Of a stretch of 64,000 bases of DNA, positions 1 to 9,162 are shown one piece after another. Source of the stretch: Thermoflavifilum thermophilum (lineage in GTDB: Bacteria > Bacteroidota > Bacteroidia > Chitinophagales > Chitinophagaceae); the NCBI RefSeq assembly GCF_900116565.1, contig NZ_FPCJ01000001.1, positions 1,240,001-1,304,000 of the forward strand, written 5' to 3'. The notes under the pieces are model-generated. The model saw nothing but the letters and a program-made list of their open reading frames with translations, ran no database searches and had not been told where the DNA came from. The first letter of the stretch is position 1. Every line of letters starts with the position of its first letter. The translations under genes and the position numbers were made by a program.

Positions 1-367
1 CTTGCAAATTTACCAGCCAGGGCTTGTTTAATTCCTGAATACCAGCCAATACACTCGCATCCCAATCGCCTTCTCCACTGCAGGGAAGCGGAAAAAAATC
101 TGTTCCCAGATTCAAATCTTTTCCGTTCAACTGCATGTTTGTTTCCGCTTTTGCAGTTCTTCCCACTTTCACCGCCCATTCATAGGTATGCAAACTATCC
201 GCAAAACCATATTGCTGCAAACATGAAAACACTGCATTGCTATCCCGGCATGAAGCCGCTTGCTGCCAGGCTTTTTCCCAGGCATTGCGCCATTTTCGTT
301 GTGCTGTGCCAGCGGAAAAAATAAGCAAACCCCAAACCACGCAAAGGATGAGTAAACCTGATTTCAT
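1..367 (-). CDS. Secreted protein, N-terminal part only (possible M28-type peptidase)
   Basis: A minus-strand reading frame opens at an ATG at 365-367 and stays open to the left edge, so about 122 N-terminal residues are visible and the C-terminus is outside the window. Residues 1-23 form a signal peptide (hydrophobic LLILCVVWGLLIFSAG, then TAQ). The mature part is Trp- and Cys-containing and includes LNGKDLNLGTDFFPLP near residue 80. That wording resembles the segment before the catalytic domain of Bacteroidota M28 aminopeptidases, but no metal-binding motif is in view, so the family is only a guess. The gene is divergent from gcvT, with about 100 nt between the starts. Confidence 0.72.
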   Translation of the reverse strand, partial: MKSGLLILCVVWGLLIFSAGTAQRKWRNAWEKAWQQAASCRDSNAVFSCLQQYGFADSLHTYEWAVKVGRTAKAETNMQLNGKDLNLGTDFFPLPCSGEGDWDASVLAGIQELNKPWLVNLQ

Positions 368-432
368 AAGCCGCAAATTGCGTGAATTTCTCCATCAATG
401 ATCAGACCAATTCATGTGGAAAAAGAAAGAAT

Positions 433-440
433 TATTTTTG
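433..440 (+). promoter_or_regulatory. TAnnTTTG -7 box upstream of gcvT
   Basis: TATTTTTG matches the Bacteroidota sigma-A -7 consensus and ends 30 nt before the gcvT ATG, a normal leader length. Confidence 0.5.
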
Positions 441-470
441 CCCGATCAGTTGCTTTTCCATTAGCTGCTT

Positions 471-1568
471 ATGATAAAAGTCACTCCTTTTCATGCCTTT
501 CATCGTGCCGCTGGTGCACACATGGCCGCTTTTGCCGGATATGAAATGCCCATTTATTACACCAGCATCCAGGAAGAACATCTGGCCGTGAGGCAACGGG
601 CCGGCCTGTTTGACGTGAGCCATATGGGCGAATTCATCATTCGTGGCCCCCAGGCATTGGATCTGGTGCAGCTCGTAACCACCAACGATGCAGCGAAACT
701 GAGCGACGGACAGGCGCAATACAGCTGCATGACCCATGAACGGGGTGGCGTGCTCGACGATTTGATTGTGTATTGCATTGAAAAACAAAAAGTCTATATG
801 CTGGTGGTCAATGCAGCCAATATTGCTGCAGACCGGGAATGGATTATCCAGCATAACGCCTTCGATGCAGAAGTGGTGGATATTTCCGAAAAAACCTGTT
901 TACTGGCCCTGCAGGGTCCTGCTGCCTTGAATATTTTACAACCCTTCACCGACGTGGATTTGATCAAATTACCCTACTACCGGTTTGTAAAAACCAGCCT
1001 GCTGGGCTTCAAGCCCGTGCTGATCAGCGCCACCGGCTATACCGGAGCCGGCGGGGTGGAATTGTATTTTGAAAACAAAGATCAAGCTGCCGAAACCATC
1101 TGGCAAGCCTTAACTGAAGCCGGAAAGCCATACGACATGAAACTGGCTGGCCTGGGCGCCCGCGATACCCTGCGCCTCGAAATGGGCTATTGCCTGTACG
1201 GTCATGAGCTGAATCCGGATATCACCCCACTGGAAGCAGGCTTGGGCTGGATCGTGAAATGGAATAAAGACTTCATTGGTAAACCCGCCCTGCTTCAGCA
1301 AAAAGAACAAGGCATCGCCCGCAAGCTGGTAGGGTTTCGCCTGATCGAAAAAGGCATTCCCCGTCAAGACTATTCCATCCTCGACATGGAAGGCCGCCCC
1401 ATTGGACATGTTACTTCCGGAAGTTTTTCGCCTTCGCTGAACCAACCTATTGGCCTGGGTTATGTGGAAACAGCCTATGCACAGCCCGATACGCCCATCC
1501 AGATTCGGATTCGCAACCAGAACGTGAAAGCAGTGGTTACATCCCTGCCTTTTTTAAAAAAATCCTGA
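471..1568 (+). CDS. gcvT: Glycine cleavage system T protein (aminomethyltransferase)
   Basis: This is the tetrahydrofolate-dependent aminomethyltransferase of the glycine cleavage system: it takes the aminomethyl group from lipoyl-H protein, releases ammonia and makes 5,10-methylene-THF. The 365-aa length is normal. Family landmarks are FAGYEMPIYYTSIQEEHLAVR near the N-terminus, the folate-site GARDTLRLEMGYCLYGHEL near residue 228, and the C-terminal barrel with GHVTSGSFSPSL. The H and P proteins are not adjacent; scattered gcv genes are common in this phylum. The next gene, arsR, begins 56 nt downstream and has its own operator-like sequence, so gcvT is probably monocistronic. Confidence 0.96.
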   Translation: MIKVTPFHAFHRAAGAHMAAFAGYEMPIYYTSIQEEHLAVRQRAGLFDVSHMGEFIIRGPQALDLVQLVTTNDAAKLSDGQAQYSCMTHERGGVLDDLIVYCIEKQKVYMLVVNAANIAADREWIIQHNAFDAEVVDISEKTCLLALQGPAALNILQPFTDVDLIKLPYYRFVKTSLLGFKPVLISATGYTGAGGVELYFENKDQAAETIWQALTEAGKPYDMKLAGLGARDTLRLEMGYCLYGHELNPDITPLEAGLGWIVKWNKDFIGKPALLQQKEQGIARKLVGFRLIEKGIPRQDYSILDMEGRPIGHVTSGSFSPSLNQPIGLGYVETAYAQPDTPIQIRIRNQNVKAVVTSLPFLKKS

Positions 1569-1599
1569 AAAAAATTTTGCCTGGAAAATGATTCATCGT

Positions 1600-1618
1600 A
1601 ATATTGCGATAAAGCAAT
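1600..1618. promoter_or_regulatory. Putative ArsR operator upstream of arsR
   Basis: AATATTGCGATA (1600-1611) overlaps the inverted repeat ATTGC-N6-GCAAT (1603-1618) and ends 6 nt before the arsR ATG. The same 12 nt recur in reverse orientation at 1981-1992 before arsM. Position and symmetry fit binding by the encoded ArsR repressor; this is inference. Confidence 0.5.
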
Positions 1619-1624
1619 AAAACG

Positions 1625-1954
1625 ATGGGGGCAATCAAATCCGATTTATTTACGCGAAAACAAAACGAGCTGGCTGCCATGGCCCGTGTGCTGGCACATC
1701 CAGCCCGTATTGCCATATTGCAGTACCTGTTAAAAAAGAATGCCTGTATCTGCGGCGACCTGGTCGATGAATTAGGATTGGCTCAGGCTACTATTTCGCA
1801 ACACCTGAAAGAGCTTCGGCTGGCAGGCCTCATCCAGGGAACCATCGAAGGGCCCAGCGTATGCTATTGCCTCAATCCGAAAACCTGGAAAAAATACCGC
1901 GAAAGCTTCATGCAACTGTTCCAGGAATTAGACGAAACCAGCTGTGAGTGCTAA
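1625..1954 (+). CDS. arsR: ArsR family arsenite-responsive repressor
   Basis: A 109-aa winged-helix repressor. The recognition helix is in [20 protein letters not shown] (residues ~58-77). Just before it lies NACICGDLV, a CxC pair in the place where classical ArsR proteins bind As(III) or Sb(III), and a further Cys-Glu-Cys ends the protein. In the family, metalloid binding releases the operator. It is the first gene of an arsenic cluster (arsM, arsC and acr3 follow on the same strand), and matching operator-like sites lie before arsR and before arsM, so autoregulation and control of the cluster are likely. Confidence 0.9.
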   Translation: MGAIKSDLFTRKQNELAAMARVLAHPARIAILQYLLKKNACICGDLVDELGLAQATISQHLKELRLAGLIQGTIEGPSVCYCLNPKTWKKYRESFMQLFQELDETSCEC

Positions 1955-1980
1955 AAAAATTTTCTTCTATCTAATCGTTA

Positions 1981-1992
1981 TATCGCAATATT
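1981..1992. promoter_or_regulatory. Second putative ArsR operator, before arsM
   Basis: TATCGCAATATT is the exact reverse complement of the 12 nt at 1600-1611. It lies in the 68-nt arsR-arsM gap, 30 nt before the arsM ATG, suggesting that arsM-arsC-acr3 can be controlled separately from arsR. Confidence 0.45.
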
Positions 1993-2022
1993 TCAATGTA
2001 AAAAATAAAAAACAGAATATCT

Positions 2023-2865
2023 ATGGAAGCAAAAGAAAAAGATCTTAAATCAATCGTGCGTGAAAAATACAGCCAGATTGCGCGGCAGGACAAACAGGAA
2101 AACGAAGCATCCTGTTGCGGATCCTGTGGTTGTTCAAATGAAGTTACGCGTATCATGAGCGACGATTACAGCACCCTGGATGGCTATCAGCCCGAAGCCG
2201 ATCTGGGCTTGGGATGCGGATTGCCTACCCGCTTTGCCCGGATTCAACCCGGTGATGTGGTTGTTGATCTGGGTAGTGGAGCCGGCAATGATTGTTTTGT
2301 GGCGCGTCACCAAACCGGTGAAACAGGAAAAGTAATCGGCCTTGACTTCACACCCGAAATGATTGAAAAAGCCCGGGCCAATGCGCAAAAACTGGGCTTT
2401 CAGAATGTGCAATTCATCCTGGGCGACATCGAACAAATGCCCCTGGAAGATGCAACGGCCGATGTGGTGATCAGCAACTGCGTGCTTAACCTCGTACCCA
2501 ACAAGCAACAGGTATTTCGCGAAATCTATCGGGTGTTGAAGCCTGGCGGGCATTTTTCAATATCAGACGTTGTTCTCGAAGGAACTTTGCGGGAAGCCAT
2601 TCGCCGATCAGCCGAAATGTATGCCGGATGCGTATCGGGGGCTATGCAAAAAGAAGCTTATCTGCAATTGATGCGGGAACAGGGATTTGAGCAGATCACC
2701 ATCCAGCAGCAAAAACCTATTCATATTCCCGACGATATCTTGCTTCGCGAAGCAGGGGAAAGTGGACTTCAGGCTTATCAGGAGTCCGGGGCAGGCATTT
2801 GGAGCATCACCGTGTATGCCGAAAAACCTGTGAAACAGACTTGCGGTTGTGGGGGCTGTGCATGA
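2023..2865 (+). CDS. arsM: Arsenite S-adenosylmethionine methyltransferase
   Basis: Converts As(III) to methylated arsenicals using SAM. The 280-aa sequence has the class I methyltransferase core: motif I DLGSGAGNDCF near residue 84, GLDFTPEMIEKAR near 112, and GDIEQMPLEDATADVVISNC near 136. The arsenic-binding cysteines expected in ArsM are present in GLGCGLP (~66) and YAGCVSGA (~206). Extra Cys clusters, CCGSCGCS near residue 36 and CGCGGCA at the C-terminus, could also hold metalloid. It follows arsR by 68 nt, and the arsC reading frame starts at or just after its stop. Together with ArsC and ACR3 the cell can reduce, methylate and export arsenic. Confidence 0.93.
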   Translation: MEAKEKDLKSIVREKYSQIARQDKQENEASCCGSCGCSNEVTRIMSDDYSTLDGYQPEADLGLGCGLPTRFARIQPGDVVVDLGSGAGNDCFVARHQTGETGKVIGLDFTPEMIEKARANAQKLGFQNVQFILGDIEQMPLEDATADVVISNCVLNLVPNKQQVFREIYRVLKPGGHFSISDVVLEGTLREAIRRSAEMYAGCVSGAMQKEAYLQLMREQGFEQITIQQQKPIHIPDDILLREAGESGLQAYQESGAGIWSITVYAEKPVKQTCGCGGCA

Positions 2866-2885
2866 ATTTTTTCAAAATGGAAGCC

Positions 2886-3329
2886 ATGAATGAAAAAGTA
2901 AAAATTCTGGTCTTATGCACGGGCAACAGCTGCAGAAGCCAGATGGCACAGGGTTATCTGCAGCATTTTGCTGGTCAAAGAGCCGAAGTATACAGCGCGG
3001 GCATAGAAGTGCATGGATTAAATCCAAAGGCAGTACAGGTGATGCAGGAAGACGGCATCGATATTTCCCATCATACATCCAATCATGTGGATGAATATCG
3101 GGATAAGGTGTTTGATTATGTGATCACCGTATGCGATCATGCACGTGAACATTGTCCCTATTTCCCTGCACGGGTTAAAATTATCCATCACAGTTTTCCT
3201 GATCCCGCACGGGCGCAAGGCAATGAAGAAGCTGTGATGCAGCAGTTCCGCAAGGTGCGCGATCAGATCAAATCGTTTTGCCTGGATTTTGTGAAACAGT
3301 ATGGGCTTTCATCAGCAGAAAAATCCTAA
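2886..3329 (+). CDS. arsC: Arsenate reductase, low-molecular-weight phosphatase (thioredoxin) type
   Basis: Reduces arsenate to arsenite. The protein has the LMW tyrosine-phosphatase P-loop CTGNSCR near the N-terminus and the two further cysteines of the thioredoxin-coupled class in [10 protein letters not shown], spaced as in the Staphylococcus type. The catalytic Asp is in HHSFPDPA. I chose the start giving [15 protein letters not shown] because it matches the usual family N-terminus; in-frame ATGs at 2862 (an ATGA overlap with the arsM stop) and 2877 are possible. ACR3 begins 5 nt after the stop, so reduction and export are transcribed together. Confidence 0.92.
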   Translation: MNEKVKILVLCTGNSCRSQMAQGYLQHFAGQRAEVYSAGIEVHGLNPKAVQVMQEDGIDISHHTSNHVDEYRDKVFDYVITVCDHAREHCPYFPARVKIIHHSFPDPARAQGNEEAVMQQFRKVRDQIKSFCLDFVKQYGLSSAEKS

Positions 3330-3334
3330 TCCTT

Positions 3335-4438
3335 ATGCAAAAAACCACTTATTTCCAACCCGGACAAGCACGACGGCTGAATTTCCTGAACCGCTATCTA
3401 ACCCTGTGGATTTTTGCAGCCATGGCAACAGGTGTTTTGATGGGGCGTTTATTTCCGGGTATGGCTCATACCCTCGAATCCTATTCTTCCGGCACCACCA
3501 ATCTGCCCTTAGCCATAGGCTTAATTTTGATGATGTATCCTCCACTGGCCAAGGTGCGTTATCGGGAATTACCCTATATCTTCCGGGATTTACGCATATT
3601 GTCCATTTCGCTGCTGTTCAATTGGGTGATAGGACCTTTGTTGATGTTTGGTCTGGCAATCTTGTTTTTACGGAATCATCCTGATTACATGATCGGTATC
3701 ATTTTAATTGGACTGGCTCGTTGCATAGCTATGGTAATTGTTTGGAATGATCTGGCCGGTGGGCATCGGGAATATGCAGCCGGACTGGTGGCATTGAATA
3801 GTTTGTTTCAGGTGTTCTTTTATGGCTTTTATGCCTGGATTTTTATTACCTATCTTCCGCAATGGCTGGGTCTTCAGCATGCCATAGTCCAGGTATCAAT
3901 GAAAGAAATCGCGCACAGTGTACTGATTTATCTGGGCATTCCATTTGCTGCCGGAGGGCTTACCCAGTGGCTGCTTACACGATGGAAGGGCCGAGAATGG
4001 TACGCACATCATTTTTTACCTGTGATTTCACCTATTTCATTGGTGGCTTTGTTATTTACCATTGTGATTATGTTTAGCCTGAAAGGAGATATGATCCTGA
4101 GTATTCCGCTCGATGTGGTGCGTGTAGCCGTTCCACTGGTCTTTTATTTTGTGATCATGTTTTTCCTGAGTTTTGCGATTGGCCAATGGTTGGGTGCTGA
4201 TTATGCAAAAAATACGGCCATATCATTTACCGCAACCGGAAATAATTTTGAACTCGCCATTGCTGTATCTGTGGCCGTTTTCGGACTTCATTCCGGAGAA
4301 GCCTTTGCGGGTGTGATCGGTCCACTGATTGAAGTTCCGGTATTAATACTACTGGTACAAGTGGCAAGAGTACTGGAAAGCAAATGGTATGCTCAACCCC
4401 AACAGGAGATGATCGAAGCACAAGTAGAACAAGAATAA
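3335..4438 (+). CDS. acr3: ACR3 family arsenite efflux permease
   Basis: A 367-aa inner-membrane carrier with about ten hydrophobic segments that exports As(III). Family landmarks are the conserved cysteine in TM4, [18 protein letters not shown] (Cys at ~130), and the conserved glutamate in TM9, [10 protein letters not shown]. The start [18 protein letters not shown] lies 5 nt after arsC; a longer frame would run back into arsC. No ATPase subunit (ArsA) is present, as expected for ACR3 working alone on the proton-motive force. It is the last gene of the ars operon; comB has its own promoter box. Confidence 0.94.
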   Translation: MQKTTYFQPGQARRLNFLNRYLTLWIFAAMATGVLMGRLFPGMAHTLESYSSGTTNLPLAIGLILMMYPPLAKVRYRELPYIFRDLRILSISLLFNWVIGPLLMFGLAILFLRNHPDYMIGIILIGLARCIAMVIVWNDLAGGHREYAAGLVALNSLFQVFFYGFYAWIFITYLPQWLGLQHAIVQVSMKEIAHSVLIYLGIPFAAGGLTQWLLTRWKGREWYAHHFLPVISPISLVALLFTIVIMFSLKGDMILSIPLDVVRVAVPLVFYFVIMFFLSFAIGQWLGADYAKNTAISFTATGNNFELAIAVSVAVFGLHSGEAFAGVIGPLIEVPVLILLVQVARVLESKWYAQPQQEMIEAQVEQE

Positions 4439-4450
4439 TGGCGCATTCTT

Positions 4451-4458
4451 TACCTTTG
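4451..4458 (+). promoter_or_regulatory. TAnnTTTG -7 box upstream of comB
   Basis: TACCTTTG lies 18 nt before the comB ATG and just after the acr3 stop, separating comB from the ars operon. Confidence 0.5.
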
Positions 4459-4475
4459 CGACTTGCGCAAAATGA

Positions 4476-5207
4476 ATGGAGATGGCAGAACCAACCGAAC
4501 ATCCTACACTGGAAGTGTGTTTATCCCCGGCGTTATTGCATTTATATGATCTTTCCCAGAAAATAGTTGTAGTCATAGATGTATTGCGTGCCACATCTAC
4601 TATTTGCACGGCGTTGTATCACGGAGCACAAAAAGTGATCCCGGTAGATTCAGTGGAAAAATGCATGGAAATTGGCCGTCAGCTGGGTGCGGTAACAGCA
4701 GGCGAACGGGATGGACATATTGCACCCGGGCTGGAGCATGGCAATTCCCCGCTGGAATATCCTGCTTCTTTCATCCGCGATAAAATCCTGGTGCTCACCA
4801 CCACCAATGGCACACGCCTGCTACACATGGCCAAGGATGCGGAGGAAATTATCATCGGTTCATTCTTAAATCTCACGTTGGTGTGTGAATATCTGATTTC
4901 CCGCAAGCGACCGGTCATGCTGGCCTGTGCCGGATGGAAAGACCGCATCAACCTGGAAGATACCCTGCTGGCGGGAGCTATCATCCATCGTATCAAAACA
5001 CATTTCGATATTCAGTGTGATGCGGCTCTGATCGCTGAAAAGCTTTATGAGGGCACACACAAACATCTGATGCATCACATGCAGCAAGCCTCCCATTACA
5101 AACGCCTTATCCGGCATGGCTTCGAAAAAGATATTGCATATTGTTTGACTATCGATGGTGCGGCTGTTTTGCCCGTATATCGCGACGGAGCGATAGAGCT
5201 GGCCTAA
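4476..5207 (+). CDS. comB: 2-phosphosulfolactate phosphatase family protein
   Basis: A 243-aa member of the ComB family, which in methanogens removes phosphate from 2-phosphosulfolactate in coenzyme M synthesis. The family is widespread in bacteria that do not make coenzyme M, so the substrate here is uncertain (sulfolactate metabolism is one possibility). Recognisable segments are VVVIDVLRATSTICTAL near residue 30, GERDGHIAPGLEHGNSP near 75, TTTNGTRLL near 110, and LACAGWKDRINLEDTLLAGA near 150. The nearby ATG at 4471 is in another frame. The helicase gene follows after 71 nt with its own promoter box. Confidence 0.85.
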   Translation: MEMAEPTEHPTLEVCLSPALLHLYDLSQKIVVVIDVLRATSTICTALYHGAQKVIPVDSVEKCMEIGRQLGAVTAGERDGHIAPGLEHGNSPLEYPASFIRDKILVLTTTNGTRLLHMAKDAEEIIIGSFLNLTLVCEYLISRKRPVMLACAGWKDRINLEDTLLAGAIIHRIKTHFDIQCDAALIAEKLYEGTHKHLMHHMQQASHYKRLIRHGFEKDIAYCLTIDGAAVLPVYRDGAIELA

Positions 5208-5238
5208 TATGCTTCTTTCTTTTCAGGCAATAATTTGG

Positions 5239-5246
5239 TAAATTTG
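5239..5246 (+). promoter_or_regulatory. TAnnTTTG -7 box upstream of the SNF2 helicase
   Basis: TAAATTTG lies 32 nt before the ATG at 5279. Confidence 0.45.
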
Positions 5247-5278
5247 CGGTTTGCCCTTTTCGCAAAATTGCATGGCTT

Positions 5279-8200
5279 ATGCCATTGCCTGAGATCCTGA
5301 AATTTATCTACAACAACGGAACGGATGAAGTGATCCGCCGGGGGAAACGGATTTACGCAACCGGAGGGGTAACCCTGCTGGATGCAGATCCCGTTTTGCA
5401 TACAGCATCTTTTCGGGTAAGGAACGATTCACATGAGGTTTATTACAAAGTGGTTGTAAACAAATTTGCAGAGCCGGGTGCTTTGCAGGTGCGCTGCCAG
5501 TGCCCCTACAACCTCGGGGAAATCTGCCGCCATGAAGCCGCAGCGCTTTTTCAACTGCAAGACCTGATTGACAAACAACATTTTCATTATCACCAGCCCA
5601 ACTATCAACAGCATCACACGGTGGTGAAAATAAAATCCATTGACCTGAAAATCCTGAAGCTTCTTACCTCTCAGGAAATCTTTGATGAAGCCGAGCAACT
5701 CATACGCCAACACCCGCCCCTGCTGCTGCACGCAGCCGATGAAACCGTGCGCGCTGAAGTGATTCATAACTTTCAATCTTTTCAGGTCGGCATCAAACGC
5801 AATGAAGAGAAATATTTTGATACATCGTGCAACTGCGATGAACACCGCTACCCCATCTGTGTGCATAAATTAGCCGTATTTCTGCACCTGCTCGATCATC
5901 ACGGACCTCATTATTTTGATACCCTGCGCAATTGGGATAAGGAAAAAAGCAAACTGCTGGCTGCTTACGGATATTCGCTGCAGGATGACTGGCAGGATAA
6001 ATTTGAATTTCATTACGTAAATGGCAAACCTTATTTGCGGGTACTGGACCCTCAGGTAAAAAGAATACAAACTTCTGCTCCTGTTTCAACTGCTACTTCA
6101 GCACCACAGCGTACGCAAAAACATATCGGGCTGGTCTGGAATACCCACGAACAGGCTTTCCCCTATTGCAGATTAGAAGTGGTTACAGGTGAATGCACGG
6201 AAGAAGGCGACCTAATCGGAACGCTTGAACACATGCGCCTGGATCGTTTTGCAGATGAATACACCCTGACAGAAGAAGACAGAAAATGGTTGCCTGTTTT
6301 AAAAAAAACACAACGTTCCGAAATCCTGAAATACCTGCATAAAAACACGCCTTTCCGGGGAATATGGGATATCCTTACAGACAGCCATGAACTGGATGAA
6401 ACATTAGCAGATTCAGCAGAAAATCGTAAACTGATTGCAGAATATTTACATCCCAAACTTCAGAAACTGGTCGCAGCTGAAGAATTCAGCAATCGTCACT
6501 TCTGGCTGCCTCCAGGACATTCTTTTCAAACCTCCCATCTCATTCCCCTGCGGGTGCATACAAATCCTTTGCCTTTGCATCTGCACATCACCCACCATGC
6601 CGATTATATCCGCATTGAAGGATTTGTGTACCTGCACGAGCAACGCATTCCTGTACATGATAATCAATGGCCCTCACCAATGGGTTTTTTGTATCAAAAC
6701 CATCTGTACCTATGGCCTAATTATGAAACCATTCTGTTTGCAGCTCAACTGATGGAACAAAAAACAATACAGATTGGCTATGATGAATGGCCAACCTATC
6801 TGCAAAAAGAAATCATTCCGCATTTCGAACAACTTCAGATTCATTTTGATGAAACAATTTGTGAATCAAAAGAAAATATTTCACCTTCCCCTCTCGTGCA
6901 GCTGAAAGAACTCGATGAACTTTTCATCATACAACCTTTGTTTGATTATGCAGGTGTGCGCATAGAATGGAATGAACAAAATGTTTACTTATCCCAGCAA
7001 GATGGAAAACTAATTCAAATCAAACGCAACAAAGAAGCAGAAGCACAGTTTATCAGTTTTCTGCAAAGCCTGCATCCTCAATTCAGCCGTCATTCACAGC
7101 ATTATTATTTTTATCTGAAATCGAATGAACTTACCAGAAAGGGCTGGATTTTGTATTTCCTGCAACAACTGAAACAACATCATGTACCCGTACTGGGTAT
7201 GGAACAATTAAAGCACTTCCGGTTCAATCCTCATGCACCGGTTACACAACTCCGTATTTCATCGAATATTGACTGGTTTGATGCACAGGTGGAAGTGAGT
7301 TTTGGCAATCAAAAAGTGGATGTACGCGATATCAAAAAAGCTTTGCTGAAAGATCAAAACATTATTCCACTTGCCGATGGTACACTGGGTGTGCTGCCCG
7401 ACGAATGGATGAAAAAATATGCTCTGCTGTTTAAAATGAGTGAAGAACACCGGCAGGGATTAAAGTTATCATCCTACAATTTTGCAGTCATTGATGAATT
7501 GTACGAGTACATTGACGATGATAAACTGCTGTGGGAACTTGAAGAAAAGAAGAAAAGATTGCTGAAATATGATGAAGATGAGCTGGAACCCATACCCGAA
7601 AGGCTGCAATCTGTTTTACGGCCTTATCAACAGGCAGGCTTTCAATGGCTGAATTATCTGGATCGTATAGGATGGGGAGGTATTTTGGCCGATGATATGG
7701 GTTTGGGGAAAACCGTGCAGGCATTGACTTTTATTTTGCATCTGAAACACAAAAGAGGCAAATGCTTTACGCTGGTCATTTGTCCAACCACCTTAATTTA
7801 CAACTGGGAAAATGAAATCCGCAAGTTTACACCTGAATTAAGCTATCACATTCATCATGGTCCCTTGCGCACACGCCATGCATCTGACTTGCAGGCCTAT
7901 GATCTGGTCATCAGCACGTATGGCACCTTGCGCATGGACATCAAAATGTTGCTTGAACTGCAATTTGATTATGTGATTCTGGACGAATCACAGGCCATCA
8001 AAAATCCACACAGCAAAGTAGCAAAGGCTGCCATGCTGCTGAAAACCAGAAATCGCCTGGCGCTCAGCGGCACGCCTATGCAAAACAATACATTCGATAT
8101 ATATGCACAAATGCATTTTCTGAATCCTGGCATGCTGGGTAGCATTGATTTTTTCAAAAACGAATTTGCCATACCCATTGATAAATTTCAGGATGACGAA

Positions 8201-9001
8201 CGCAAACAACATTTGCGCAAACTGATCTATCCTTTTATCCTGCGAAGAACAAAAGAACAGGTAGCGCCTGATTTGCCGGAAAAAACAGAGATCGTGCTTC
8301 ATTGTGAAATGTCATCCGAACAAAGAAGTATCTACGATCATTACCGCATGCTCTACAGATCGCGTATCCTGGACAGTGTGGATGAGATGGGAATTGAACG
8401 TTCTCAATTTACCATTTTACAGGGGCTTACCCTCTTGAGGCAGATTTGCGATTCGCCGGCCATTTTAAAACAAGCTTCCCATCCGAATGTATCGGTAAAA
8501 CTGGAAGAGCTTATGCGTGAACTCTCAGAAAATGTAGGCGATCACAAAGCGCTGGTGTTTTCGCAGTTTCTGGGTATGCTTGATTTGATTCGCCAGCAAC
8601 TGATCCGCCTGGATATACCTTTTGCCTATTTCGATGGAAGCACACCTACACACGAACGAGAACAAGCCATTCGTCAATTTCAGGAAGATGATAATTGCCG
8701 CGTGTTTCTGATTTCTTTGAAAGCAGGCGGTGTAGGATTGAATCTTACTGCAGCTGATTATGTGTATATCGTGGATCCATGGTGGAATCCGGCTGTAGAA
8801 CAACAAGCTATTGACCGAACACATCGTATTGGCCAGGATAAAAAAATCTTTGCCTATCGGCTGATCTGCAAAGACACCGTGGAAGATAAAATCATGGTGC
8901 TGCAGGAAAAGAAAAAATCACTGGTGAAAGATATCATTGCTGATGATGCAGCCTTTGTCAAAAAACTTACCCGCGAAGATGTGCTGTATTTATTCAGCTA
9001 A
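5279..9001 (+). CDS. SNF2-family DEAD/DEAH helicase with SWIM zinc fingers
   Basis: A 1240-aa DNA-dependent ATPase. The N-terminal third has two zinc-finger-like motifs of identical spacing, C73-x-C75-x7-C83-x-H85 and C184-x-C186-x7-C194-x-H196; the first is a standard SWIM finger. The C-terminal ~450 residues are the SNF2 engine: Walker A GGILADDMGLGKT near 800, DEAH-equivalent ILDESQAIKN near 900, motif III LALSGTPMQNN, and motif VI AIDRTHRIGQ near 1180. The middle ~500 residues are typical of large bacterial SNF2 proteins and have no catalytic motif. Such proteins remodel protein-DNA complexes or act with transcription and repair; the exact role is unknown. No methylase or nuclease gene lies beside it, so a defence role is not indicated. 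Confidence 0.93.
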   Translation: MPLPEILKFIYNNGTDEVIRRGKRIYATGGVTLLDADPVLHTASFRVRNDSHEVYYKVVVNKFAEPGALQVRCQCPYNLGEICRHEAAALFQLQDLIDKQHFHYHQPNYQQHHTVVKIKSIDLKILKLLTSQEIFDEAEQLIRQHPPLLLHAADETVRAEVIHNFQSFQVGIKRNEEKYFDTSCNCDEHRYPICVHKLAVFLHLLDHHGPHYFDTLRNWDKEKSKLLAAYGYSLQDDWQDKFEFHYVNGKPYLRVLDPQVKRIQTSAPVSTATSAPQRTQKHIGLVWNTHEQAFPYCRLEVVTGECTEEGDLIGTLEHMRLDRFADEYTLTEEDRKWLPVLKKTQRSEILKYLHKNTPFRGIWDILTDSHELDETLADSAENRKLIAEYLHPKLQKLVAAEEFSNRHFWLPPGHSFQTSHLIPLRVHTNPLPLHLHITHHADYIRIEGFVYLHEQRIPVHDNQWPSPMGFLYQNHLYLWPNYETILFAAQLMEQKTIQIGYDEWPTYLQKEIIPHFEQLQIHFDETICESKENISPSPLVQLKELDELFIIQPLFDYAGVRIEWNEQNVYLSQQDGKLIQIKRNKEAEAQFISFLQSLHPQFSRHSQHYYFYLKSNELTRKGWILYFLQQLKQHHVPVLGMEQLKHFRFNPHAPVTQLRISSNIDWFDAQVEVSFGNQKVDVRDIKKALLKDQNIIPLADGTLGVLPDEWMKKYALLFKMSEEHRQGLKLSSYNFAVIDELYEYIDDDKLLWELEEKKKRLLKYDEDELEPIPERLQSVLRPYQQAGFQWLNYLDRIGWGGILADDMGLGKTVQALTFILHLKHKRGKCFTLVICPTTLIYNWENEIRKFTPELSYHIHHGPLRTRHASDLQAYDLVISTYGTLRMDIKMLLELQFDYVILDESQAIKNPHSKVAKAAMLLKTRNRLALSGTPMQNNTFDIYAQMHFLNPGMLGSIDFFKNEFAIPIDKFQDDERKQHLRKLIYPFILRRTKEQVAPDLPEKTEIVLHCEMSSEQRSIYDHYRMLYRSRILDSVDEMGIERSQFTILQGLTLLRQICDSPAILKQASHPNVSVKLEELMRELSENVGDHKALVFSQFLGMLDLIRQQLIRLDIPFAYFDGSTPTHEREQAIRQFQEDDNCRVFLISLKAGGVGLNLTAADYVYIVDPWWNPAVEQQAIDRTHRIGQDKKIFAYRLICKDTVEDKIMVLQEKKKSLVKDIIADDAAFVKKLTREDVLYLFS

Positions 9002-9162
9002 TCATCAGTTTGTGATTAAACCAGATATGAAAACAACAAATAGATCCACCCACTTGCGGTTTAACCGAAAGGAAATCATGAGCTTTATCCGCTCTTCATT
9101 TTCATTTGCATGATTAAAGATTCCTTAATAGCTTAGGCGCCTGATTTTTTAACATGTTCGTT

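Noticed and set aside
1625-4438. Arsenic cluster as a recently acquired mobile island
   Set aside because: No transposase, integrase, flanking repeats or attachment site is visible, and it sits between ordinary chromosomal genes. Transfer is possible but not shown.
5279-9001. SNF2 helicase as part of a phage-defence system (DISARM-like)
   Set aside because: No methyltransferase, nuclease or phospholipase-D-like gene is adjacent, and the SWIM-type domain layout is that of widespread housekeeping SNF2 proteins.
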